In this document: positions 19,029 to 29,041 of the stretch, in pieces
Numbering within the stretch: the stretch's first letter is position 1
Layout of the letters: the number at the start of each line of letters is the position of its first letter
Source: Chara braunii
Taxonomy: Eukaryota > Streptophyta > Charophyceae > Charales > Characeae
Reading direction: 5' to 3'
DNA length: 29,041 nt
NCBI GenBank assembly: GCA_003427395.1
Contig: BFEA01000476.1
Coordinates: 162,676 to 191,716, forward strand
Notes under the pieces: model-generated
Databases searched by the model: none
Told to the model about the DNA's origin: nothing
The model's input: the letters and a program-made list of their open reading frames with translations, nothing else
Made by a program: the position numbers and the translations under genes

Positions 19029-20149
19029 TGGGTGTGCGAGAAATGAGCCCTCGCAGGGCCCTTATCAGATATGCGCATGTTCTGGGCAGAGGCCCTCAGC
19101 AAGCCCTGTGCCTGCCCGAAGTGACGGCGGGCCTGAATATTCACAAAAGGCTAAAATTTGAGATTTCTCCATATGTGGGTACTCAGGGAGTTGCAGCACG
19201 CCAGTTGGTGTCATGGAAATGTGAGCCTCCCTGCTCTTTCCAGGAAACATGTGCTGCGCCGAACAGTTGGACCCTGGTCCGGGTAGTTGCGCCTGGGCAC
19301 ACACAATTCTAGGCAGATACATCATGAAGTGGCCACGGGCGTACGAGAAAGCAGCATTGTCAACTTACCTACCCCAAGGCCTGTGCAAATGCAGTAAACG
19401 GCCGAAGTCTGGAAATTTTCGGTGTGCCCAACTGTAAAGGGCCCAGGCCCTCAACTGCAGAGATGGGCCTGGGTGCAGGCACTGGGGCCAACTGGAAGCT
19501 ACTGGGAGTTTCTCAGCCAGGCCCACATGAAGCCAAACAGAGGCTGCCACTTCCATATAGGAAGGAAGTCAGTCAGGGTCTGGCATTCTGGCCCATGCAG
19601 GCAATGCGGACACACTGCTGCGCTTCTATGCAAGTGGCTGCTTGCTGCATTGCGGCCCGGGGCTCATACGGGCGCTTGAGAGGTGAGAGGGTCGCCGCAG
19701 TGTGAGCGAGCGGCCATAGCCGGGCTGCAGGGCGCAAGGGGGTAAGGGGCGATCGATGGTCTTCAGGAATGAGGTGAGTGTGGGTGGGCAGGGGGTGATG
19801 AGGGGAGATGAGATACTTACCTGGTGCATGAGGGAGGTCGGCTATGGTGTTGACGTCATGTACATTGGTCTCCAAGGTCGAAGGAGCCTATTGCGTGAAT
19901 GCGGCTGTAGTAGGATAAACTAGGTAGAGTAGGAAGGGCGTTGGGCGCCATACAGTAAGAGCGACATTGGAATACGACGTTGGTGTGGCCTGAGGGCTTG
20001 AACATTGGCTCATGACTTCATTGTAACGTGCTTATGTGGATGGAATCTTGGCGCATTTATGCTCTCTCCTTGGTACATGGACTACTTGGACATCTGTGTG
20101 ATTTTGCAACTTGGCTTTCTGTATATCGTTCTCACTCGTATTCCTTGCA
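19029..20149 (+). repeat. gypsy 5' LTR
   Basis: About 1,120 bp, beginning TGGGTGTGCGAG and ending CCTTGCA. It aligns with 27104-27914 along most of its length. The middle, about 19190-19490, has no counterpart in the 3' LTR. Confidence 0.9.
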
Positions 20150-20152
20150 ATT

Positions 20153-20163
20153 TGGTATCGGAG
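20153..20163 (+). promoter_or_regulatory. tRNA primer-binding site
   Basis: TGGTATCGGAG lies three bases after the LTR end and matches the plant-type site for initiator methionine tRNA (TGGTATCAGAG) with one mismatch. Reverse transcription would start here. Confidence 0.8.
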
Positions 20164-21407
20164 ATGGTTCGTGATCGCCATTACCTGGCGCTGTTACTTG
20201 GTGCGTTGACGATGCTTCTGTGCAGTGAGGATACTTTGGCGTTGGCTTGTTGATGCGGCACCCGAGTAGAGGGGCGCAACAGGAAGGTTGTGGTGACAGC
20301 ATGGGAGCTGTGGCGACAACGAATGTGTGTACGATGATGAGAGCATGCTGATCTGGCATTTGGCTGAGGTGGCACTGCATTGTGTTGTGGGTGGTACCGA
20401 CGCTACGACCGGTCATCAAAATGCACAGTCGGCTCAATTGGTGATAAAACTGTGGTTGGGGGCAGCTATCTCCACGTACGTTATCTTCCCTCTCAATGTC
20501 TTCTTACCGTGAGGAAGTGAGTCCAATCTTGAGTGTCCTTTCTTTTGAATAAGGAGTCATGAGCGCTCTACCTTGAGAGTGGACATTCTTCCCGGTGGCG
20601 CATCTGGCAGGAGAGGGCGGTGCCCTTGAAGGGCCCTGGTCGAAGCACGGGTCACAGTCACCATGCCAACCCACGGGAATAGTACACGCATGGCATGCTG
20701 CTTTGTCCTTTGAAGGCTCTTTGTTGTGATGATAGAAGGGGTGTGCGGACTGACCAGTTCTATGCAGACGCTTACCAGACCGTCTATAAACATCTGGCGC
20801 GGTTTTGAACTGTCCACTGGCTGTGTTCGTCGTCCTGTCTGCGACGTTAAATAATTCCTGAGGACCTTGGGGGCTGTCCTTAAACTGCCTCTTGATCAGC
20901 GAGATCAGTCAGACGTAAGGCGCGTTGCATGTGAGGATAAAGAAAGGGCGGTTCTGGTCATAAGCATATTCCTTGGGCACAGGGGTGGGCCGTTAATGCA
21001 CACCTTAGACACTGCTGCTCAATGATGCGTACAGACACGTTGGATACAGGGGGAGGAAGGTTCTAATTGATGCTCAAATTGTACATCACAACCATTTCCA
21101 TTGTGCATACATTTGCTCACATGATTTATTTTGATTTTGATTAGTTGGTTGACAGACTGTTAACACCTCACAGACAGCCTAGACAATGATTGTAATATTT
21201 TCCCATAGTCAGTTCTTTTCGAAGCTGCTGTAAGCGAACTAATCGAGGTAGATTTAGATTAGATTTAGATTGTGTACAACCTGTGTAAATGTTGTTGATA
21301 CTAGTTGAACAGTAGATTTGCCGGATATTATTTTATTTTTAATTATTTTTAAACTGGTCAGCCGCATGCTAGAGAGAACACTAGTGTAGACAGTGTCTAC
21401 CTAGCCG
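20164..21407 (+). other. gypsy leader, non-coding
   Basis: About 1.2 kb between the primer site and gag. No domain is recognised on either strand. A small internal repeat (GATTTAGATTA/GATTTAGATT) lies near 21250-21272. Confidence 0.6.
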
Positions 21408-23406
21408 ATGAGTGGATCAGAAGATGGTGAAGGTACAACTGGCGACAAAAGGCAAACACGGCGTGATACATGTAGGATACCTGTAGTGTTCCAGGTCCTG
21501 CTATCGGGAGACGTAAGACGAATCAGGGCCGAAGCAAGGGCCCATTTTCTTGAGACTGTTAGGGAAGCAGCAGTAGCTGCGGAAAGGACATTAGCAGCAG
21601 CAGCAGCTAGCGCAGTAGCAATGGCTACCTCTGCAGCAATATTCGCAGCAACTTCGTCTGGTCAGTCGCTCGGTATGCCACTCAGCTCGACCAATTCGCA
21701 GTCCATCTCCAGTACGTCAGGAGCTGGTACCAGTCAGATGGCGGGCTCGCAGTTTAGCTGGCCGCCTCCAACCACCAGGGAATGGATAAAACTCGAGCAA
21801 GTGGAGTTGATCCGCTTGAGGTTAGGTTAGAGAAGGAACTTAAAGAGGCTATTGAAAGAGAAACGGGAATTAGAAATAGAAGTGTCAAACTTGAGGGTAG
21901 AGTGACAAACAAAGTTGCATTAGAGGGGTTAGATGACTCAACACTTGACAATAATCTAAAGATTGTCAAGGCGAGCATATTGTCCATGCCCACTTACGTG
22001 GGCAGCAAATTGGACACTATCCATGATACCCTTGACCAGATACTGGATGCCATGCACAGGCCCGGTTTCAGGCCAGCAGTTTTGCCATCGATGTCGTTGT
22101 CGGCGATGACAGGGCCGTATCCGCCCCAATCTGGTGCACTACCAGGCGGTACTTCAGCAGCAGCAACACAGACTATTGCTTCTCCATCTTCCGGTCCAGC
22201 GGCTGGAGCTGCACCACAACTGCCACCTATCCCACCAGCGGGACAGCAGCAACCTTGGTACCCTAAGAACCCTTTGAAACCACCCTCAACCTTCTCAAGT
22301 GATAAGAAGGATGAGGCCCTCGACACTTGGTTGAGAACGGTGCCAGTGTGGGTACGGGCGAAGAGGAGTGTAGTAGAGGACAAGGTGATAACTGCTGCCT
22401 CATATCTCGCAGGATCGGCAGCAAGATGGATAGATGGATTGGTAGCTTCAAAAGGGTTCGGTAGGGGAATGACCGATTGGGCAGAGACCCGTACACTAGA
22501 AAGTTTCATGCACTTGGTGGAACTGCGTTGGCACAACCCACAACAGGCACAGATTGCCACTGATGCGTTGACCCGGCTTGATACTAAAAAGTACAAGATC
22601 GTGCGTGAACTCACCTCGGTTGTTGAGCACTTGATTGTCGTTCCCGGGGTACGCTATGATCCGCAGGTCTTAAACCACATGTACACGGCCCCAACCTTGC
22701 AGAAAGGTTTTGTCACCACAAGCAAAACTCGGAGGGGCCGCATGGCGTGGAGCGCCGTTGAAAAAAAAAATCGGCGGCCTCCAAGTGGTGCGGGATTCAT
22801 GCTGACACCCGCAGGTCGATGTGTGGTGTACTGGTGCTTTAATGACCGTGTTCTTGAGATGTCTTCCCACAAACATCAAGAACTTATTAGCCAGCGAGGC
22901 TCGCCTCGAGTATCGAGTATCACACGTTTGAGACCTTTAGCAAGAAGGCTCTAGATTTAGAGGCCACATTAGGAGGTGCTCAACAACCCTCTACGAGCGA
23001 AAGAAAGAAGAAGAGTCCACAAGAGTGGAAGAAGAAGGGGAACCGATTGATGATGGTTGATGTTGATAGCACTCAAATGGAGATCGACGACTATTCTGAT
23101 TTACTGGACGGTTCAAAGTTTGACGGTGAGGATAGTGCTAAAGGTAGCAACCTCGCTGCATTGGTAAAAGTTAAGGCAGGTGGGCGCGGCAAGGGCGGTC
23201 AACAAAGGAGTCAAGGGCCAACCCAGAACCCGAACAAGATTGCGGCTTGGGTAAGAGCGGGTTTGGATCAAGATGTGTGGCGAGACCGTGACATGCGGGG
23301 TGCTTGCATTAACTACGGCGAGTATGACCATCAGCAGTTTAAATGCAAGAACACAAAGGTTTCGCAAAAGATACCTCCCAAAGGTGGGGTTCCTTCTTCT
23401 TCCTAG
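21408..23406 (+). pseudogene. gag: gypsy gag with altered zinc knuckle
   Basis: Starts at a Met at 21408 (MSGSEDGEGTTGDKRQTRR) with an Ala/Ser-rich N-terminus. A frame change near 21800 leads into a charged coiled-coil-like part and then a Pro/Ala-rich linker. The capsid-like retrotransposon gag region (about 22255-22680) includes YLAGSAARWIDGL and FMHLVELRWHNPQQAQ. A run of nine A at about 22760 coincides with another frameshift. The last frame carries a basic Gly/Lys region and a CCHC-like knuckle CINYGEYDHQQFKC (23305-23346), in which the second Cys is Tyr, so zinc binding should fail. The frame is closed by TAG at 23404, though homology continues in frame into protease. Confidence 0.82.
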
Positions 23407-24120
23407 AGTGGGGCCTCTACGAGCTCCAGCTCGGGAAAGCCAGTAGAAGTTGTAGCTGGTTCTACTCGTGTTGAAGCGGGTGATGTACCCTCCCAATTTC
23501 AAGAGTTGGCCGAAGCTATTGACTCCTTAATCACCCCGCAGACGCATCCTGACCCAACGATACTCTGTTCGCTGGATGTGCCTGATGCCTTAGAGGACCT
23601 ACAAAGCGAGTGGTCGGCAAGGGACCCTCGTGAGTCCTGGGTGGCATTAAGTCGGGGTCCTAGAGGGGAGCACTTCATTGTGGAAGTTGGTGTGGGTGGC
23701 CGCAAGTGCGGTGCCTTCGTAGACATCGGCTCGACGTGAAACTTTATAAGTCATGACTGCGTTGACAAACTGTGCCTACAGGATCGGGCGTAGCGCCTTA
23801 GTAGACCGGCAGCATCTACTTTGGCCAACAAAGAGCGCATGCTGGTGGAGGACTACGTCAAGGACGTGGTCTATGTTTTCTCCTATGCAGGAGGGGAACT
23901 TGATCATAAGATTTCGTCCCTGGTTAGCGACGACTTATCGTTTGACATGTTGTTAGGTATGTACTACCTTGACGTTGCCAAGCCCCAATTTGATTGAGAC
24001 AAGAAAATGCTAAAGCATGAGTTGCCTAATGGGAGAACCGTTAGACTGGCTAAGTATAAAGCTAGTAGGTTAATTGACTCCTACGAGTGCTTGTGCACAC
24101 CAGCATTCTACAACTATTAT
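23407..24120 (+). pseudogene. gypsy protease region
   Basis: Following the TAG at 23404, the frame reads through a Ser-rich linker to an aspartic protease core CGAFVDIGST at about 23707-23736. The catalytic D-S/T-G is D-I-G here, and a TGA at 23737-23739 stops the frame directly after GST. A shifted frame supplies the flap and C-terminal part, with FDMLLGMYYLDVAKPQFD near 23940-23996, the LGMxxL motif of gypsy proteases. The protease would mature the Gag-Pol polyprotein. Three lesions make it inactive. Confidence 0.8.
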
Positions 24121-24243
24121 AAATAGAACCAAGATGAAGGTATGCACCTGGTTTTTGTCTTTGAGAAAGGGGAGGCCGTTAAAACATCCCCAGAGATAAA
24201 AAATGTCGTTGCTAAGTATCATGATCTGTTTGAGGAGCCTACA

Positions 24244-25694
24244 AGAGTCGTAGACAGGGAGGAGGATACCAAAAGGCAGGATCTGTAGGATGGCTCCGGC
24301 AGAGTTGGACGAGCTTCGACGGCACCTGAAAGAGCTCACAGAGAAGGGTTGGATACAACCTACTATCTCCTCCTTCGGCGCACCCGTTCTATTCGTACCG
24401 AAGAAGGGGGGATCACTAAGGATGTGCATTGATTATAGAGGCCTCAATGCCATCACCGTTAAGAACGTAGCGCCTCTACCGCGCATCGACGACCTATTGG
24501 ATAGGGTGCAAGGATGCAAGTACTTCACCAAGATAGACTTGAAATCCGGCTACCATCAGATTGCCATTAGGTCGGAAGACCAACACAAAACCGCATTTCA
24601 GACTAGGTGCGGTTTGTACGAGTTTGTGGTGATACATTTCGGCCTTTGCAATTCGCCGGGTACATTCCAACACACCATAAATAGGATCTTTCACGATTGC
24701 TTAGATAAGTTTATCGTCGTGTACCTCGACGACATCCTTATCTTTAGTAAGACTGTCGAGGAACATGCTCAGCGTGTAGACAAAGTACTTTCTCTCCTCC
24801 GACAACACATGTATAAGATAAACCTAGAGAAATGCGAGTTCGGTCGACTAGAATCTTGTACTTTGGTCATGAAGTTTCCACGGAGCAATGAAGTTTCCAT
24901 GAAAGGGATTAGGCTCGAATATGCGAAGGTGGTTAGCATTCGAGACTGGCCACGACCTCAGTCTGTGACCGAGGTCAGATCATTCTTGGGGATGTGTGGT
25001 TATTATCGCAATTTTGTAAAGAATTATAGTAGGATTGCCTCCCCCTTTACTGATCTAATGCGCCTCGACACTCCATGGGAATGGATAGACGGATGTGAGG
25101 CTGCTTTCAAGAGATTGAAGTATGGACTCGCACATCATGAGATTCTCATGGTCCCCGATCCTGAAAGGCCATTTGTTGTAACCACTGCCACAAGCCAATA
25201 TGGCATTGGCGCAGTGCTGGCTCAACAGGAAGGGGAAAAGTTGAGGCCAATTGAATACATGAGCAAGAAGATGCCATCAAAGAAGTTGGTGAGGGGAACT
25301 CTACGCCTTCTATAAGGCACTTGTCCACTGGAGGCACTATTTGTTGGGAAGGTTCTTCTATCTGAGAACTGACCATCAGACACTCAAGTGGATCAAGACA
25401 CAACCTGTTCTCTCTGGTGCACTCAAACGCTGGATTGAAGTCATAGATCAGTACGACTTCAAACTTGACTATGTGAAAGGAGAGTATAACAAGGTTGCCG
25501 ATGCGCTGTCACGTAGGGCAAACTACCTAGGTGCGCTGATTACCGAGTTTGGCTTATCTGACAATGTAACTCGATCCTTGGAGGAAGCCTACAAGGAAGA
25601 CCCTGTCACAATGGACATCATGCATAAAGTAACGGCCCAAGACAAGGCCACATCTGATGAGTTTGTGATGGTGAATGACTTGCTCTTTTGTTGA
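24244..25694 (+). pseudogene. pol: gypsy reverse transcriptase and RNase H
   Basis: A 341-residue open frame (24290-25315) has the RT palm motifs in order: VPKKGGSLRMCIDYRGLN, TKIDLKSGYHQIAI with the first catalytic Asp, QTRCGLYEFVVIHFGL, and YLDDIL at residues 145-150 with the catalytic pair. RNase H begins near residue 295 with VVTTATSQYGIGAVLAQ, where the usual TDAS catalytic Asp is Ala (codon 25187-25189). A shift near 25300 continues in 25341-25694 with LGRFFYLRTDHQTLKW, containing a conserved catalytic Asp (TDH), and VADALSRRAN. The RT part looks intact apart from a local duplication at 24869-24899. RNase H is likely dead. Confidence 0.88.
24869..24899 (+). repeat. 19-bp micro-duplication in RT
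   Basis: ATGAAGTTTCCA occurs at 24869-24880 and 24888-24899, a 19-bp period. The family motif FGHEVS appears in another frame at this spot, so a prior 1-base indel seems to be compensated by the +19 duplication. Confidence 0.75.
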
Positions 25695-26656
25695 GAAGGC
25701 AAGATTTAAGAGATTAGTTGTTCCAAAGAAATTTTGCGTAGTTTATTTTTAGGAGATTGTCATGACGCAACGGTTCATTTTGGCTACAAGAAGACTTCTG
25801 CTAACTTAGTACTGCCTAACATGTTTGACGATGCAAAGAAGTATGTACAACCTTGCCAAGTCTATCAGCGGGACAAGCCGCGAACTCAAGCTCCACTTGG
25901 GTTACTCAATCCCCTTCCCATTCCTGCTGGTCTGGGACAGAGTGTTTCCATGGACTTCATGGACACCCTCGTGACCAGTAGGAGTGGCAAGCGACAAACC
26001 TTCATCATAGTTGATAGGTTCACTACGTACGCTAGACTAATCGCCATGGCGGAGACAACAAGGACTGAGCACGTCATCAAGTTGTTTATGGATAACTGGG
26101 TGCGTGATTTTGGGCTACCTAAAACGGTTGTTAGTGACAGGGATGTTAGGTTCACCAGCAAGATGTGGAAAAAAGATGTTGAACAGATGGGCAGTCAACT
26201 CCAGATGACTTCAGGGAATCATCCCGAAGCCAACGGGCAGGCTGAACAGATGAACCGTGTGTTGCAGCATCTGCTGAGGCATTACATTAACCCTAGTCAG
26301 GATGACTGGGATAAAAAGTTACCTCTCATCTCCAGTTTGTATAACAATGTTGTACACAACACCACCAACGTCAGTCCAAATCAGCTCCATTTGGGGTGGA
26401 AGTCTAGTGGAAGCCTAGATCTACTCTAGACTTCCTCCTGTGTGAAAATCGACCTGCTGCAACTCCTGAAACCATTGAATTTGGTGTCCAATATGAGAAG
26501 TTGTTGCAGCAGGCTGTCGAACACATCAAGAAGTCTCAAGAAGCAATGATTGCTTCTAAGAACAAGCATTGGCGACAGTCCACATTTTAGGTAGGGGAAC
26601 GTGTTTGGGTAAAGGCCGGTAAGTTAGGATAGGAATTCGGCATCTCTAGGAAGCTA
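25695..26656 (+). pseudogene. gypsy integrase
   Basis: The frame 25734-26429 (231 residues) starts in the N-terminal zinc-binding domain: H10, H15, C41, and Tyr44 where the last Cys of the HHCC set is expected (PCQVYQRDK). The catalytic D,D-35-E triad is present: D74 in SVSMDFMDTL, D135 in TVVSDRDVRF and E171 in NGQAEQMNR. A stop at 26427 breaks the frame, and homology continues in another frame through KSQEAMIASKNKHWRQS, then a TAG at 26588-26590 and a second at about 26629, to the downstream frame. The enzyme would join element cDNA to the host chromosome. The catalytic residues are kept, but the zinc finger and continuity are lost. Confidence 0.88.
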
Positions 26657-27070
26657 TTGCCTCAGTATTTCGGTCCTTGGGAAGTCTTAGATATTGTAGG
26701 TAGTGATTTGGATCGTCCCTCATACGTGATTAGAATCCCTAGTCATGTGCGCACTTACCCTGTGTTTCATGCTTCAAAGCTTGCACCTTTTGCCGAGACA
26801 CAACAATTCCCATCAAGGAGATCAATGCCTCCCCCAACCATGGATGGCCATGTGGACATTGACGATATTCTGGAACACAGAGACATGCCTGTTCCCAAGC
26901 CACCTGGCCGAGGAAGACCGCCTAAACCTATGAGAGAATATTGGGTTCGGTCCAGGCATCATACGGATCCTAAGGAAGATCATTGGTTCACAAGAGAGGA
27001 ACTCGTCAAGACAGCTCCTCAGATCGTGGCTAAGTACGAACGAAGACTGAAGGAGAAGGCACATGCATGA
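26657..27070 (+). CDS. gypsy integrase C-terminus with chromodomain
   Basis: A 137-residue frame. Residues 1-45 form the GPY/F-like module (PQYFGPWEVLDIVG to VFHASKLAPF). A linker (FPSRRSMPPPTMDGH) is followed at residues 67-131 by a chromodomain-like block: VDIDDILEHRD, then REYWVRSRHHTDPKEDHWFT with its paired aromatics, then EELVKTAPQIVAKYERRLKE. Chromodomains on chromovirus integrases bind histone marks and steer insertion. The last three codons are followed by TGA at 27068. The Met at 26657 is internal to the ancestral polyprotein, so it is not a real start. Confidence 0.8.
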   Translation: MPQYFGPWEVLDIVGSDLDRPSYVIRIPSHVRTYPVFHASKLAPFAETQQFPSRRSMPPPTMDGHVDIDDILEHRDMPVPKPPGRGRPPKPMREYWVRSRHHTDPKEDHWFTREELVKTAPQIVAKYERRLKEKAHA

Positions 27071-27091
27071 ACCATCTTAGCGGACTTTCAA

Positions 27092-27103
27092 AGCTAAGGG
27101 GGA
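27092..27103 (+). promoter_or_regulatory. polypurine tract
   Basis: The purine-rich AAGGGGGA just before the 3' LTR at 27104 is the expected primer for plus-strand DNA synthesis. It lies 22 bases after the pol stop codon. Confidence 0.8.
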
Positions 27104-27914
27104 TGGAATGCGAGGAATAAGCCCTCGTGGGGCCCTTATCAGACATGCACATGTTCTGGGCAAAGGCCCTCAGTAAGCCCTATGCCCGCCCTAAGTGAAG
27201 GCGGGCCTGAATATTCACAAAAGGCCAAAATTTGACATTTCTCCATATATGGGTGCCCAACTGCTACTGGGAGTTTCTCAGCCAGGCCCACATGAAGCCA
27301 AACAAAGGCTGCCACTTCCATATAGGAAGGAAGGCAGTCAGGGTCTGACATTCTAGCCAACGCAGCCAATGCGGACACGCTACTGCGTTGCTTTGCAAAT
27401 GGCTGCTTGTTGCATTGCGGCCAGGGGCGCATACGGGCGCTTGAGAGGTGAGAGGGGCGCTGCAGGGCAGCGGTGCGCGAGCGACCATAGCTAGGCTGCA
27501 GGGCACAAGGGTGTAAAGGGCGATTGATGGTCTTTAGGAAAGAGGGGAGTGTGGGTGGTCAGGGGGTGATGAGGGGAGACGAGATACGTACCTGGTGCAC
27601 GAGGGAGGTCGACTATGGTGTTGACGTCATGTACATTGGTCTTCAAGGTCGAAGGAGCCTGTTGCGTGAATGTGGCTGTAGTAGGATAGGCTAGGTAGAG
27701 TAGGAAGGGCGCTGGGCGCCATACAGTAAGAGCTACATTGGAATACTGCGTTGGTTTGGCCTGAGGGCTTGAACATTGGCTCATGAGTTCATTGTAACGC
27801 TCTTATGTGGATGGAATCTTGGCGCAACTCTCTGCTTGGTAGATGATTACTTGGACATCTGTGTGATTTTGCAACTTGGCTTTCTGTATATCATTCTCAC
27901 TCATATTCCTTAAA
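27104..27914 (+). repeat. gypsy 3' LTR
   Basis: About 811 bp, beginning TGGAATGCGAGG after the polypurine tract and fading after ATTCCTTAAA. It matches the 5' LTR but lacks about 300 bp of it, with the junction at about 27250-27262 (GGGTGCCCAACTGCTACTGGG). About 31 bases between its end and the (GAA)n at 27946 have no counterpart in the 5' LTR. Confidence 0.9.
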
Positions 27915-27945
27915 TATGGCAGGCAGGGGGTACAAAACAGTGGGC

Positions 27946-28416
27946 AAGAAGAAGAAGAAGAAGAAGAAGAGGAATATGGGTGGTCGGAGATGGCTGGCAG
28001 GGGAGTTGCTACGGCCCAAGGAAGAAAAAAAGAAAAGAAGAAAGGCCAGATATGGTGACCGCTTGTGGAAGACAGGACGAAGAAGAAGAAGGAAAAAAAG
28101 AAGACCGGAGGAGGAGGAAGAAGAAGAAGAAAAAAAAGAAGACCGGAGGAGGAGGAGGAGGAAGAAGAAAAAAAAAGAAAACCGAAGGAGGAGGAAGAAG
28201 AAGAAGATGGGTGGTGGGAAAACGTGCAGGGGGTTGCTACGGCAGAAAGGGGAAACAATCGCTACAGGGTCGCTGTTGGGGAAGGTGATGAACATGGCGC
28301 TATGGGGTCATGGGGGGGAGGAGGAGGGGGGGGGCCAATGAGTCACTATGTAGGGAATGGGGAAAAACTCTCCCCTGCTCCCTCTCTCCCTCTCTCCCTC
28401 TCTCTCTCTCACTCAC
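27946..28416 (+). repeat. GAA/CT-rich repeat unit (first copy)
   Basis: Order: (GAA)n, GGTTGCTACGGC-type segment, A-rich segment, CAGATATGGTGACCGCTTGTGG, long GAA/GGA tract, GATGGGTGGTGGGAAAACG, GGGTCGCTGTTGGGGAAGG, GAGTCACTATGTAGGGAATGG, then a CT run. The later parts are matched in order at 28690-28955. The long Lys/Glu-rich open frames here come from purine microsatellite and are not genes. Confidence 0.85.
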
Positions 28417-28607
28417 ACACACAGACACACGCACATACTCTTACCGAATCACAAGCTGGCGATGGGGACGTGGCATCATGGTGGAGTAGGCGCAACTATG
28501 GTACAGCTTGGGGTTCAGTGGAGGGGCGTAGGGAAGTCGATGAAGTCGATGAACGCATTCCATTTGTGAATTGAAGGCTGCCATTTGTGCAAGGTTTGAA
28601 AGTTCGA
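28417..28607. other. unassigned sequence between repeat units
   Basis: Contains a short CA-rich stretch and GTCGATGAAGTCGATGAAC. No gene or element is recognised. Confidence 0.4.
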
Positions 28608-28953
28608 ACATAACGGCGGCAAGGGGGAAACGGTCGGTACGGGGTCGGTACGGGGGAAGGTGGGAAATGGGGCTGTGCCCTTGCCCGCCCAAGGAAAAAA
28701 AAAGAAAGGAGAAAGGACGGATATGGTGATTGTTTGTGGAGGACAGGACAAAGAAGAAGAAGAAGAAGGAGGAAGAAGACGAGGAAGAAAAAAACGAAGA
28801 AGATGAGTGGTGGGAGATAACGCGAAGGGGTTGCTACGTTCGAAGGGGAAAATAGTCGCTATGGGGTCGTTGTGGGGGAAGGTGGGAAACATGGCACTAT
28901 GAGGTCGCTAGGGAGGGAGGCGCGAATGAGTCGCTATGGAGGGAATAGGGGAA

Positions 28954-28955
<2 letters not shown>
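28608..28955 (+). repeat. GAA/CT-rich repeat unit (second copy)
   Basis: Begins AACGGCGGCAAGGGGGAAACGG and contains the GCCC segment and CGGATATGGTGATTGTTTGTGG matched at 18832-19028. A GAA tract, GATGAGTGGTGGGAGATAACG and GAGTCGCTATGGAGGGAATAGG follow, matching 28206-28365. It lies about 600 bp downstream of the first copy. Confidence 0.85.

Positions 28956-29041
<86 letters not shown>
28956..29041. repeat. (CT)n microsatellite at right edge
   Basis: An uninterrupted CT run of at least 86 bp to the end of the window. It is the reverse complement of the motif at the left edge; its true length is unknown. Confidence 0.98.

Larger units (their letters stand above)
19029..27914 (+). mobile_element. 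Ty3/gypsy chromovirus, structurally complete but defective
   Basis: A + strand LTR retrotransposon of about 8.9 kb with, in order: 5' LTR, tRNA primer site, leader, gag with zinc knuckle, protease, reverse transcriptase, RNase H, integrase with GPY/F-like module, C-terminal chromodomain, polypurine tract and 3' LTR. The integrase-after-RNase H order defines Ty3/gypsy and the chromodomain places it among chromoviruses, which insert preferentially into heterochromatin. Stops, frameshifts and lost catalytic residues affect gag, protease, RNase H and integrase. The two LTRs differ by many substitutions and by about 300 bp in length, so the insertion is not recent. It lies in a (GAA)n tract, which hides any 5-bp target duplication. 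Confidence 0.93.

Noticed and set aside
18931-19161. Asp/Glu-rich open frame
   Set aside because: Translation of the (GAC)n(GAA)n tract running into the gypsy LTR.
19024-27950. GAAGA as 5-bp target duplication of the gypsy element
   Set aside because: Both flanks are GAA repeats, so a match is uninformative, and 31 bases of unexplained sequence separate the 3' LTR from the right tract.
27803-28574. Several Ser/Phe-rich or Lys/Glu-rich open frames on both strands
   Set aside because: Purine microsatellite artefacts with no domain; they overlap in all frames.
1-29041. CRISPR arrays, tRNA, rRNA, bacterial defence genes
   Set aside because: None seen. The repeats are microsatellites, transposon duplications or LTRs, and the context is eukaryotic.

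Overview
The window is nuclear DNA of a green plant-lineage organism, most likely a charophyte alga such as Chara; that placement is an inference. It rests on three things: short host exons separated by very large introns full of transposons, plant-type retroelements (a chromodomain Ty3/gypsy with an initiator-Met-tRNA primer site, and L1-like LINEs), and a fragment of tufA with AT-rich, plastid-like codons. tufA stays in the plastid genome of many green algae but not of land plants. There are no bacterial operons, CRISPR arrays or recognisable tRNA/rRNA genes.

The only host gene I can support is an ABCC-type (MRP-like) ABC transporter on the + strand. Two consecutive coding exons are visible, 2523-2618 and 7899-7960. 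They join in phase 0, have consensus splice sites, and are separated by a 5,280-bp intron. Almost everything else reads as mobile DNA lodged in this gene's introns. No further ABCC exon was found, so the next one probably lies beyond the window.

Layout: (AG)n and unassigned sequence (1-840); a 5'-truncated LINE on the minus strand (841-2290); exon 1 (2523-2618); an intron holding a LINE 3' end on the + strand (3142-3368), a decayed gypsy integrase/chromodomain remnant (3530-4530) and a hAT DNA transposon with 61-bp terminal inverted repeats (4666-7011); exon 2 (7899-7960); then a long intron with a nearly full-length 9.4-kb minus-strand LINE bounded by a 17-bp target duplication (8836-18203), a plastid tufA fragment fused to a second hAT remnant (18332-18665), and a complete but defective Ty3/gypsy chromovirus on the + strand (19029-27914). 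The gypsy element sits inside the (GAA)n tract of a locally repeated GAA/CT-rich sequence that continues to the right edge.

All coding transposons carry frameshifts, stop codons or lost catalytic residues, so none appears autonomous now. The window starts and ends in about 86 bp of AG/CT microsatellite and contains a 169-bp run of N inside a tandem array, so local copy numbers should not be taken literally. I found no convincing new defence or metabolic system. The most notable content is the fragmented ABCC gene, the LINE with a repeated 5' region and long ORF1, the hAT element, and the tufA insertion.
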